Of a stretch of DNA of 27,394 bases, positions 9,843 through 19,980 are shown piece after piece. This stretch comes from Discostella pseudostelligera. Its lineage: Eukaryota; Bacillariophyta; Thalassiosirophyceae; Thalassiosirales; Thalassiosiraceae. The stretch's first letter is position 1. Each line of letters starts with the position of its first letter. The stretch covers positions 1-27,394 of the forward strand of contig JALLBK010001057.1 of the NCBI GenBank assembly GCA_036940085.1, written 5' to 3'. The position numbers were made by a program, and so were the translations under genes. The notes under the pieces were generated by a model that saw only the letters and a program-made list of their open reading frames with translations, had not been told where the DNA came from and searched no databases.

Positions 9843-9991
9843 GGTATGAACTTCATATCAATGAGGTAATCTGTGTTAGTGTCAACATTCGATTCCCACT
9901 TCAACATCCTTCATTGCCGATCAGATGTGTGCATTCACCGCAGGCGAGCTCAGATTTTCATCCGCGGCATCGGGCGTATCGTTGGTGAACT

Positions 9992-10449
9992 CCTCACTGC
10001 AATGGAGGTATCTACAGCAATCGCTTTGGCTAGTATGGGGATCTACAAACTCAACAACTGTATCCACTGGTGAACAATAGATTTCCCTACCCACCAGAAT
10101 ATTCAACGCCGGTAACCGTTAGAATGCTGTATGAAACGACGGCTCACTTCATGGTAAACTGATTCCACTAACAGCGGCAGCAAACGCAGAGGTGATTCTG
10201 AATTGAGCAATGTGCAATATCCAATCTATGCAAAAAGCCACTTGGCGGCCAATGGAGAGAATTATAGGTTTGGTGACAACAATAGGTAGTCGGTTGTTCA
10301 GAATGCTGTTCTGACAGACACTGGGAAATTTATTGACGCGTTGCCCTACCAGCAACTTAATATCATAAGGACCATTCGGCAACACTTTGACCAACACATT
10401 GTGGTTTATCTCGACGAGAAAGCAACAAACTACCAATACGCCACAACGT
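9992..10449 (+). pseudogene. Decayed coding-like stretch of unknown family
   Basis: One plus-strand frame reads through 10034-10159 (42 codons, including YPLVNNRFPYPPEYSTP and VRMLYETTAHFMVN), with a TAG just before at 10031. Shifting one base, the frame 10158-10449 continues for 97 codons with a single internal TAG at 10287 (contains SNVQYPIYAKSHLAANGENY and DQHIVVYLDEKATNYQ). The composition looks proteinaceous, so I read it as an inactivated gene with one frameshift and two nonsense codons. I do not recognise the family. It could also be chance or antisense sequence in the 3' flank of the methyltransferase gene. Confidence 0.3.
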
Positions 10450-10532
10450 AGAGCAAAGAGTGTTCCAGTTACAGCGAATTTGATAAAATGGTTATTTAGT
10501 AAAGCACCACTTCAATTATTTCACAATTATGA

Positions 10533-13500
10533 CTACATGGACAAGTATGGCTCCCATGGATGTGCATCTGTGTAACCTGGGTATGATACGAGAACATCCT
10601 CATGGAATAACTTTCTCAAGTTCCCAAGCAGGTGCTCCACAACAGGAATGCTCCATCCATTACCAATTAGATGCTTACAATACTCATCCTCCATGAAGAA
10701 TGATAAGTTTTGTTTCCCCTCTAGTGGAGATGATATAGCCACCTGGAAGAATGGAGGCTCTGTTCGAGGAAGGAACTTGAACTTGCACATTCGTCTAAAA
10801 TGCCACATGTTGGGAGGTAAAAAATCTCGGTATGTCTTACCCTCCACTGATGTCTCCGGGTTTAAGAATGCATTTGTAGTAAGCTCATTGAAGAGTTGGC
10901 TAAGTGGTTGTTGCACGTACCCCATGGGCAAACCCATCATCTTCTCNTGTAGTAAGCTCATTGAAGAGTTGGCTAAGTGGTTGTTGCACGTACCCCATGG
11001 GCAAACCCATCATCTTCTCCCTCTCACAGACAGAGTATGTTTCACAGACCATTCTTTTGGACTTCTGACTGTCAGCGTCAATTTTGATTTTAAGCATTCT
11101 ATCATCATCAATCTTTGATTCTGATGCAAGGAAAGTATTCGCCTTCACTGTAGTATTTGCATCTCCACCCTGGATAAGCCTTGCCACAGCTCTGTAGCCT
11201 TCATCAAGAAGTTGATCAACTGACTGAAACGAAGCGACCTCCTTTATATAGTCAGAGTTATTCACTGGCACCTGCATCCCAAGTCGCAATTGACAATATC
11301 ACCATTAGCAATCGAATCATCAAAACATCATAACAAGCAGAGTACTTACATTCATCCAATAAAATCTCTTCCGCTTGCATGGGCCAAAATCTTGTGCATC
11401 GACACAAATTGGAGTGAGTGCTTCACCCTTCCCTTCAGCATACGACTTATCAACCTCATCATGCTCCTTAAAGACCACATTTTCGGACAGAAACACCACC
11501 TTATCTTTCACACCCATTGAACTCATTTGAACTTCATCCAGTTTGTGAATTAGCCGCCCAACTTTTAGTAGATACTGGGCATTGTTGGAGGATTGATCCC
11601 GTCTAGCATTCAATCCAGAATAATTCTGACATGGAGCTGCACTCAGAACAAGATCAAATGGCCCGAATCTCTGTACAAAGGCTGCAAAAAGTTCATCATT
11701 TACCTCAGCGTGCGTGCCGTAGATTTCTTCAAAACTCTCAATGTAATGATGGTTAATTTTGTCGTTCGCGTGGTTAAATCTGCAGACTGAGACAGCCACA
11801 GGATCGTGCTCGACATGAACCACCAAAGCCATTGGCATTTTCAATCTCTTCCTGTGTGAATGCAAAGAATTGATTGAGATGGAAAAGTGTAACAAGTCCA
11901 TAACCCAAATGTGAATAGAAACTCACAGAACAACAGTTCCACTTCCAATACCAGAGAAGAGATCAAGGACACGGAGAGGAGCTCTTCTTGAATTCTTTGC
12001 TCGTTCATTGAATGCAATACAATGATCCCTATATGTGGAATTTGTGAGGATTGAACACATGCTGTCTTTGGAATTGATAAAATTGATGTAACATCAGTGA
12101 TGGCAACTATGTCAGACAAATCACCCTTGATTGCATAGTACTGACCTTCATTAAACTCCTCGTTTTCTGTAAACGGATATTTGATACATGACCAACAAAG
12201 TAGATTTCCAAGAGACATGTTTAGATTGCGCTGTTAGGACATCAACACAGCCATCATCATCATCATCATCATTATCAAGGTGCTCACCAAACTGGGCCTC
12301 CGCTTTCATGGCCGAATCATACATCTTCTTGACCTGCTGATAGTTAATATATCGTTGGTGTGGCTTTGTCTTCATTTTCCCATCAAAAGCTGCGTTAATG
12401 GCCTCCTGCATTGGCGACAAATAGTCTTCATCATCTACCGCATCTCCATGACAGCATCCCCTGTGATAGAGCATTGTGTTCCCACCCTCACCATCACCAC
12501 TTGAATTGCCACAATTATTCCTAATACTGAAATATTGTCGATGGAGATTCTTGGTGTCCAAGCATCTGATGAAGGGAAAAGAATGTTACAAGTGTGAGAG
12601 AAACTAGAGAGACAGGTTCATTCAACCAAGTGGAAGGGGCCACAAACATGAAAAGCAAAATGCTACCCACCTGCAATTTTGACAGCAGAATGCAAGTTTT
12701 CCATGAGGGGTGTACTCCTCGAGCAAAATTTGATCAACACTGTCTTCATCCTCCTCCTCCTCCTCCTCCTCCTCCTCATCATCATCATCATCATTGTTCA
12801 CATCATTGCCAGCACCCACAAACCCAAGACCATCTTCTGCTCGTTGTTGAACACCCACATCAGGTGCAATATCCTTCTTCCCTGCTACTGCTTGTTCTTC
12901 AGGCGGATAGTCACTCTTCAAATGAGATGTTTCAGCGGTGGTAGCATCAACATTTGAATCGGCATCACCCCCAAAATAATTGACGATTTCATTGTCGGTA
13001 GAATAATCAAAGCAATCATCATGAAATTCCTTCTTTATTTTCTTCTGTGCCGGTACCATAAAAGAAGTATCATCATCATTATTTTGATACTGTCTGGTAT
13101 GGCGGATAGTTGTTGCCGCTACTGCTGGAGATGTTGCTGTTGCCGCCGCTGACAATTCTCTGAACGATTGAATGGAAGATGCCGATGTTGCTGACACTGC
13201 TGCTGATGTTGACGCTGCCAATTTGCTGAATGAATGAAAGGAAGTTGTATCTCCAATCAACAGCCTTGGTTGACCATTTGGCATGGTCGGACAAGGATTG
13301 TGATTATGATGTTGATGCCAGTGTTGATGAAACCCAACTCTAAATCCACTCTGCTCCTTCCTACCACCATCATGAATATTATAATCCTCACTGCCATATC
13401 TTCCGTTGCCTCGTTGTTGTGTCATGATATTGCCCATTGTTGCTTGGGCAACTCCTATATCCCCTAGAATGACACTTTGACTAGCAGTAGCAGACGCAGT

Positions 13501-13677
13501 GGTAGTGGAAGGCATGCTTTTTGTTGATGCTGAGTTGGTGTTATTGTTATTGTTGCTGTTGCTGCATTCGTCACTGCCATTGTGGCCACTGGCGGCACTG
13601 CTGCTGGCACGGGAGGCATTGGAATCGCTGCTAATATTGTTGCTTTTACTGGTGCCAAGAATTACTGTTCTCGCCAT
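10533..13677 (-). CDS. C5 DNA (cytosine-5) methyltransferase, DNMT3-like catalytic domain, six exons
   Basis: Proposed exons: 13677-12671, 12565-12334, 12230-12146, 12065-11927, 11851-11350, 11271-10533. After removing a 73-bp assembly scar at 10947 they give 876 residues in one frame. The N-terminal third is low-complexity (Ser/Ala/Asn, then an acidic run). A Cys-rich part (FCCQNCRCLDTK; NNCG; GCCHG; LLCWSCIKYPF) precedes the catalytic domain and may be an ADD/PHD-like zinc module, as in DNMT3. Catalytic motifs are I (RVLDLFSGIGSG), IV with nucleophile Cys (APCQNYSGLNARR), VI (ENVVF), VIII-like (RKRFYWMNVP), IX-like (REKMMGLPMGYV) and X (GNGWSIPVVEHLLGNL). MGLP and GNGWSIPV resemble DNMT3. 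The enzyme would methylate cytosine in nuclear DNA. The least certain junction is intron 12333-12231 (donor GTCAAG). The others have GTGGGT, GTCAGT, GTGAGT or GTAAGT donors. All key catalytic residues are present. Confidence 0.85.
10875..11019. other. Assembly scar: single N between two identical 72-bp copies
   Basis: 10875-10946 and 10948-11019 are identical, separated by one N at 10947. This is the signature of two contig ends that overlap by 72 bp but were joined with a placeholder base rather than merged. It breaks the last exon of the methyltransferase; removing one copy plus the N (73 bp) restores a continuous frame through motifs IX and X. Confidence 0.9.
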
Positions 13678-14004
13678 TGTGTTGGTCTGTACTACTTGTA
13701 GAGGAAAGTATCGGAAAGTGGATTTAGATAATTATTGTTGAATTGAATTGTGAATTTCAATTGGCTGCATGATGCGTGCGGTTGCTGCGGTGAAGCTGAC
13801 GACACTTCCCGCCAAAATACGAGGTCCAAGGCGTCCACCTTCCACGTGTCATGATGTTCCGCCAGCCCGCAGTGCTTCTGCTTCTGCTCACAACATCGAC
13901 GTTTGAGCACGTTCAATAACACTGAAAAGGTCTTAAGTTGTTGATCTTCTACTTTACATTGCACACAGAGAGTTTGGAATAGGAATGAACACAGTGCGAA
14001 CTGT
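13678..14004. promoter_or_regulatory. Methyltransferase promoter region with E2F-like site
   Basis: This 327-bp stretch lies between the methyltransferase start (13677) and the carrier stop (14005). TTCCCGCCAAAA at 13806-13817, about 130 bp upstream of the start, matches the E2F consensus and is identical to the site at 1626. A cell-cycle regulated methyltransferase would make sense, but this is inference. No gene was seen in it. Confidence 0.35.
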
Positions 14005-15236
14005 TCATGTCACATTCCAAATATACTTGTCAAAGAATTTCTTCCCCATCTCCACACCTAAAAACAAGGCAGCATTCGCCGGGAATGCCCTGGCAATAGT
14101 TGGAGCCAAACCGGTGTACAGTGCGAGCATCCCGCGTTCTCTGGCAATACGAATCAATTCGGGAAAGTAACTTCCAACTACACGACTATCCCAGCTCGCC
14201 TGAACGTTTGTTTTTGGTACATCGAAAGGCATGGCAGCAGTCCAACCCAACATACCAGCAAATCCACCACTGCAATAATTGTTGTAGTGGATTCCCAGGT
14301 TCAGTTTTGTGGAGTTAAATAATGAAATGACGATTGCTCGGTACAATAGAGGTTTAGAGTTGATCCAAAAAAAACTTACCTCATAAAATAGTTCAATTCT
14401 TCCGGCATCGAAGGGATGTGTGTTCGAAACAGGTAACAATTCAATTCGTATGTCCCGAAGAAAAAGGCATAAAATGGCGCATCTCTCATAATTTGAGCAT
14501 CGAAACCAACAAACAGTGACTTGGATGGTTGTGCATTATTTGTCATGCGATGAGGCCAAATCGAATGTTGTGAGATGCGATCAAGAGTGGTTCAATGACA
14601 AACATCATGCATGAGGTAGTATCTACGTACACGAACTCCCTGTCTCTGCATCATTTTTCTGTAAACATCGCTTGAGGACGATTCCATATTGCCAACCACA
14701 ACCTGTGTTTTTGCTTTGACAACTTCACTTGGCAGTAGTACCGTTGCAGAGCAACACCCAGTTATTGCCCCCTTTGTTATGTAAAGCATCAGAACGTTGG
14801 ATATAAGCGAGTGAGAACATGCGAGAGATAGACCAAATGTGCATCACATGCACACATATAATCAAATTCGATGAATACCTACCATCAAGAAAGGTCGTAT
14901 CAAGTCTGGTCGCTTCGTCGGATCCTCCTTCGCATCATCGGGAAACGTCCTTTTCAATGCCTCATTCACCCCAAACGCCATGGCATTCTCGGCAACCATT
15001 CCCATCGCGGTCGGTACAGCCCCCTTCCAGAACGCTGCTATGCCCTCATTCGTCATAATCGACCGAGTAGTAAATAATACTGATGGATAGGCGAGCGGAT
15101 TTGTCTGCATACGAACTTTAACCGTGTCGAATGGTTGGCCGGTATAACAGCACGCAACGGAGCCAATGGAGGCGGAGAAGATATCTCGTGTGACATCACG
15201 ACGGTTGAGTGCGGATGATGATATTGATTCGGTCAT
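14005..15236 (-). CDS. Mitochondrial carrier family (SLC25) transporter, four exons
   Basis: Exons 15236-14883, 14771-14631, 14519-14380 and 14269-14005 give 299 residues, the standard length for this six-helix inner-membrane family. Introns of 110-111 bp have donors GTAGGT, GTACGT and GTAAGT. Each of the three repeats carries the signature PX(D/E)XX(K/R): PFDTVKVRMQT in repeat 1, PSEVVKAKTQV in repeat 2, PFDVPKTNVQ in repeat 3. Exon 3 supplies the missing half of repeat 2 (GFDAQIMRDAPFYAFFFGTYE), which resembles the usual DVPFYAIYFGTYE. The GQPFDTVKVRMQ and WKGAVPTAMG blocks place it near the ornithine / acylcarnitine carrier branch, but the substrate cannot be read from the sequence. It reads away from the cyclophilin gene, with a shared 592-bp intergenic region. 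Confidence 0.9.
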
Positions 15237-15597
15237 GGTATATGTGGCTGGTGGCTGTGATAAATTGATAATTGTCAGTAGTTCAAGACTCTCGACGGCG
15301 ATTGCGTAATACTATTGCGATTGTCGAATGATGGTTCCGTCCCTACTCTAAATCTAAAATCAGCCAACTATCAAATAATCCGGCGAATGCTTCCGTCTTC
15401 CCTATTGCATGTGGTGTTCAGTGCCAAGATGGATATTATTGATGGGTTGCAGCGACGACGACGGCCTACGACGACGATTGTTGATTACGAAAATAACATT
15501 GTGATTTACTTATGATGATCGTATGCCGATCCGATCGACGATGACGATTGCGGTGGTTTTGTGGTGTTGGATTGTCGGCGAGAAGAAAAACTATCTG

Positions 15598-15742
15598 TGG
15601 CGGGAAAATCCTGAAATTTGGCGGGAAAAAGTCGCCGGAACTTCTCGGAAGATCTCGGAAGAAGATGGAAGATGCCGGCAGCAGGAAGTTGCGGGAAAGT
15701 TTTGGCGGGAAAGCCTCCAGCGGGGAAAGATTTGGCGGGAAA
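15598..15742. promoter_or_regulatory. Cluster of four TTTGGCGGGAAA (E2F-like) motifs
   Basis: TGGCGGGAAAA (15598), TTTGGCGGGAAAAA (15617), TTTTGGCGGGAAA (15700) and TTTGGCGGGAAA (15731) lie within 145 bp, plus a partial TTGCGGGAAA near 15689. All are in the same orientation. They sit 87-231 bp upstream of the cyclophilin start and in the shared spacer with the divergent carrier gene. The motif is the E2F/DP consensus; binding is inferred. The rest of 15237-15828 shows no gene. Confidence 0.5.
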
Positions 15743-15828
15743 TCCACCGATCCGCCAACCCGACGAAGAGTACGATATGCGATATCGATATATCGATCAA
15801 TGATCGTGATGTCCACAGTATCGTAACT

Positions 15829-17285
15829 ATGGCGTCCGTCAATTCGCATACATGCCGGTATTGCTACATTGATTTAGATGTTGACGACCATAGATCAAAG
15901 CTTGCATCGGTGAGTAGATACCTACAATATTATCAAAATTGTTTGCCTGAAGTGGTAGGGGGGTCAACGACGTCTCGTGCATCTCTCGCCGTCCCGCCGT
16001 ATCCAGAATGAAATATCCTCATCATACTTTTATTTCTCAGACTGCAGCCTTTGTTAATGCCACCGACTCGCGCTATGGTTTTTGTTCCAAAGATTTACGT
16101 CGGCTGGGAGGATCCGAGTTATCAAGGATTTATGATTTGATGTCTTCGAGTCACGGTGAGTAGTGTAGGCACATCTCGCCATTCGCCATCATCGGATCAC
16201 CTGCAGACTGAACATAACATGAATACTTCACAGAATGGAGTGGTAAAATACCGCAGAATTTTTGTTATTTCCCACCCTGTGGAAGCCGCATCATCTTCAA
16301 TCTCTATTGGGATATTGCGCCACTAGCCTGTGAAAATTTTGCTACGCTTTGTACCAATGGAGGTAACCTCGGCGTCGGTGGCAATTGTAATAAAAAGCCC
16401 AAGCCTGCACCGATTGGTGAATCTGGGAAGGAGTTAACCTATCGTAATTCAGTTATTCATCGAGTGGTGAAAGGATTCATCGTCCAAGGTGGTGATTTTG
16501 TCTTTGGTAATGGATCAGGCGGCGAGTCTATTTACAATGGAAAGAAGTTCAAGGATGAACGATTAGGACTTGGCCTTAAGCACGACAGAGCCGGGATACT
16601 ATCCATGGGCAATAGTGGAAAGAATTCCAACACATCCCAATTCTTCGTCGCATTAGATAAGGCACCACAGTGCGATGGGAAGCATGTTGTGTTTGGCGAG
16701 GTAGTTTCTGGAATGGAGGTGATTACTGCCCTTGAACAACATGCAACACCCGCTGGAGGCGAACCCACTGTTCCTATTAAAATTACAGATTGCGGTGCAT
16801 TCATACCGCTGATAACACCTGGTGCAGGCTATTGGTATGATCGGCCGGACTCTGAATCTTACTCGGGATTTACCCCTGAATTTATGGCTCGACCACGGAT
16901 TGGGATATTAGCACCAAGTAAGCAAGTGGCGGAGAGATTCCGAATTGCATTGGGGGAGCATGCATCAACGCTATTGGTAGCAGTCGATGATGTCGGAGGA
17001 GATGATGAACAAATTATCCCTCGTTTGATGGAGCAATTAGAAAATTTTGCTTTAGATCTAGTAATGGCCGCCCCGGCATGCTCACAGTTGTTGAAACAGA
17101 TGGATCTACCCGCTTCGTGGAGTGACGCAACAAAGAATTTCAATGGAGACTCGGTTTTGCCAAAGAGAGAACAAGTGTTCATCGAAGCTAAACCAGCTGA
17201 TGCAATCGCTGCAGTTCTGAACGAAACTTGGGTAGCGAACATGAGACTTAGTTGGATGCTGAGCGCCTCATTCCGAACAGTGTAA
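15829..17285 (+). CDS. Divergent cyclophilin-type peptidyl-prolyl isomerase with N-terminal Cys motif and C-terminal extra domain
   Basis: Exons 15829-15909, 16041-16155 and 16234-17285 give 415 residues; the two introns (131 and 78 bp) both start GTGAGT. After an N-terminal CRYC motif (residues 9-12), the cyclophilin domain runs from about residue 85 to 230: IIFNLYWDIAPLACENFATL, VIHRVVKGFIVQGGDF, SMGNSGKNSNTSQFFVAL and DGKHVVFGEVVSGMEV. The active-site Arg (in HRVVKGF), Phe, Gln and His equivalents are kept. The Trp that contacts cyclosporin A (normally in PWLDGKHV) is replaced (PQCDGKHV), so drug binding should be weak. A Gly/Lys-rich insertion (GGNLGVGGNCNKKPKP) precedes the core. About 160 C-terminal residues (RPRIGILAPSKQVAERF onward) form an unrecognised, probably alpha/beta domain. 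It converges with the next gene, 91 bp apart. Confidence 0.88.
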
Positions 17286-17376
17286 TGTCACGTCCGTGCT
17301 AACAATATAACACGGTATTTTATTATTATGATTATCTCTGGAGAGATATGGTTTTGCCGATCTCGGACCATTTTCA

Positions 17377-19527
17377 TTACCGCCTGCCTCGCCTCCCACG
17401 TCCTGCAGCAGTTATTGCCTTCGCTGCACGCATTGCCGCACGGGACGTCGCAACTTTCGAATTCGATACATCCACATCGACAATAATCTCGCCGCTTGTA
17501 TATCCCAATGACGCCGGCGTGGTCGTCGGGACCAAAGCTCTCCTTCCAAATTTCCACTTACATTGCTCAGGTTTTAGGTTGCGGCTGCGGCAGAAGAGAT
17601 CCATTTGCAATGCAAACATTTTTTGGGGATCCTGCGTAAATGATACGATATCGGTAGATTTGTTGATTCTGAACCTGACTGTAACTTGTGCGCTTCGAGC
17701 CCCGCCACCACCGATAGGAGCTGGCCGAGGCATTACCACTGCAGCAACATTCGATGTCGCATGTACACTTCCCTGAAGTGACGCCGACTGAGGAAGTGGA
17801 GGCGCACCGTTTCGTTCCATCACAGAAACGTCCACTAAGTCCTCATCTTCCATATCATAAAACGACGGTGTTTTGCTCATTTCCAGCTTCCGTCCATCAA
17901 AGATGGCACTGGCTATCCGCAAGCCACCACTTGCACTATGCTTCTCCTCAAACTCATTCACTGCATCCTGTAGCGGTTGATCTAACTTGAGTTTCACATT
18001 GGTAGAACAGTCTTTTTTGGTTGTGGGATTTTGATATCGGAATGCCAATCGAAGAGTGGCACCAGAGTAGATTGTAGTCGCCACTGCTACCGGCGCCATG
18101 GCCGATGGTTGGAGGCGTGCATACGACGTTGAAGAAGCTGCCACCGCCGTAACCGCAACAGGTGCCGACGCAATCACCACCGTCACATCGACCAAATCCT
18201 CATCTTCCATATCATAAAACGACGGTGGTTTACTCATGTCCAACTTCCGTCCGTCAAATATGGCACTATCAATTCGTAAACTACTACTGCTACTACTTCC
18301 ATGATCATGCTGTGCCGCCATTAGCTCAAAGTCAATCACCGCATACTGCAATGGTTGATCCATCTTGAGTTTAATATTCGTAAAACAATCCTTTTTGGTT
18401 TTGGGATGTTGATATCGGAAGGTTAATCGAATGGTACGGCCAGTGTAGACTGTGGCTGCGACTGGGGCCATGGGTGCAGGAGGAGGAGGTGGGTTGCGCA
18501 CGAGAGATGAGGTGGTAGTTGTCGGTGCCGAGATTTCCTTCGCCTTTGCCATTGATGTTGACGACATTGATAGAGGAGGTGGCGGATTTGCATCAATCAC
18601 CACATCAACATCGACCAAATCTTCATCTTCCATATCATAAAATGTCGGTGATTTACTCATGTCCAACTTTCGTCCATCAAATGTTGCAGATACAATCTTC
18701 AACCCAACGCTTTGACCACGAAATGGCATATGAAACTCATCTACTGCGAATTGTAACGGTTGATCTAACTTGAGTTTGACATTGGTATTGCAGTCTTTTT
18801 TTGTAGTGGGATGTCGATATCGAAAGGTTAATCGAAGTGAGGCACCAGTGTAGTGAATAGCTGGGGCAGGTGGTTCAGCAGTCGGTGCAACAAATGGCAC
18901 TGTAGCCAATGAAATTGGTAGAGGAGAAAAAGGAGGCGAAGGCGGCAATGACAATATCTCAATCTCCTCCTCCTCTTCTTTTGCCTTGTACAATTGCGCC
19001 GCCTTCAATGCCTCACGCGCTCGACGTGCCTCCTCCAATGCTGCATTCGATGCGGCACGAACAGACGGATCGGGAAGGTCATTGTCCCCTGACAATCGCG
19101 CTGAGCGACGAGTGGATCGTTTCATAGCAGTGGTAGTAGTGGTGATATTTTCAATTTCAATGTCAAGATCATCGTCGGAAAATGTGGACGAAGCAGATGA
19201 GAGCACCTCACAGCAGGTGTCATTGTTGTTGTCATCGGCAGATGGTGACTTTCGTTTATTGCCTGACGACGATGATAGTGACTTCTCGACAGAAGAATTG
19301 TGCGTTACACCTGCTGCTGCTGTTGTAGCCCCTATGGAATTCTTGGCTGCTGGTTTCTTCGATCCTGAATCAGAATCACCATCGTCGTCGTCGTCGCTAT
19401 CTGAGTAGTACTTCGTCTGCTGCAATTTCCGTCGTCGATCGCTTTGGAAGCGGGAGAGATTGGCGAATGGATCTTCGTCGCTGTCGTCATCGTCGTTGTC
19501 AGCGTAGGGATCGTCATCGCTGCTGCT

Positions 19528-19562
<35 letters not shown>

Positions 19563-19635
19563 TGACGGCGAGAGGGGGTGCGGGAGCACGTGGGGGAGCG
19601 GCGGCGTCGGCGTCGTCGGCCATGGTCAATGGCAA
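17377..19635 (-). CDS. Protein with four SUMO-like (Rad60-SLD-type) domains
   Basis: Single-exon frame of 752 residues. Residues 1-235 are acidic and low-complexity (an Asp run from a GTC microsatellite near 19535, then Ser/Asp tracts and a coiled stretch near residues 195-225). Three closely similar ubiquitin-fold domains follow at about 261-348, 397-488 and 522-606. Each has LRLTFRYRHP-like strand one, KKDC.TNVKLKLDQPLQ, FDGRKLDMSK and YDMEDEDLVDV, the last two being hallmark SUMO motifs. A fourth, diverged domain spans about 650-722 (VTVRFRI to GEIIVDVDV). The C-terminus is a basic GRGRRGRR tail with no processable Gly-Gly, so it should not be conjugated. Rad60/Esc2/NIP45 proteins carry two SUMO-like domains and act in genome stability; relation to them is inference. 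A second ATG at 19623 may be the real start. Confidence 0.85.
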
Positions 19636-19980
19636 TGGTGTGGGCGTGAGACGGTGGGACGGTGATCGTGACGGTGTTTTGTGATTTGTGATTTGGATCT
19701 GGCGAAAATGGCGAGCGCTCGAAAGATGATACTCCTTTGATGATAATATGGTGCCAGAGGTGCCCTTGACTCTTGACGAAAAGATGATAATACCGACATA
19801 AAAAGATATCTACAACAGTATCGAATTTGATGCATTTCTATTGCAAGGATATGCTGATACTACGCACAGCCATATTAATTTTATCAAGTCTGTTACAGAT
19901 TCCACATTTGTTGCATACTGGAGGCCGAAGTACTCAGGCAGTGTCGCTTCTATCTTCTCTCGAGAGTTAGTTGATTCAAT
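19636..19980. promoter_or_regulatory. Spacer with promoter block for the SUMO-like gene
   Basis: 19695-19736 reads GGATCTGGCGAAAATGGCG, then AGCGCTCGAAAGATGATACTCCT, closely resembling a block at 21521-21583 before another gene. It lies 60-100 bp upstream of the SUMO-like start. The remainder of this 345-bp stretch, the 3' flank of the glutathione transferase gene, shows nothing I can support. Confidence 0.35.

Noticed and set aside
12240..12290. GTGAGC donor near 12289 as the end of the second methyltransferase exon
   Set aside because: It looks like a better donor than GTCAAG at 12333, but joining it to the acceptor at 12231 leaves the CWSC exon in the wrong frame for motif I. The GTCAAG choice keeps one continuous frame.
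12766..12800. CTC/ATC trinucleotide run as a CRISPR-like or regulatory repeat
   Set aside because: It is a microsatellite that encodes the acidic Glu/Asp run in the first methyltransferase exon.
15523..16011. 162-codon plus-strand ORF over the E2F-like cluster
   Set aside because: Only its segment from the ATG at 15829 to 15909 is coding (first cyclophilin exon). The upstream part is promoter sequence and the downstream part is intron.
19535..19562. GTC trinucleotide run as a separate repeat feature
   Set aside because: It encodes the Asp run near the N-terminus of the SUMO-like protein; simple codon-repeat expansion explains it.
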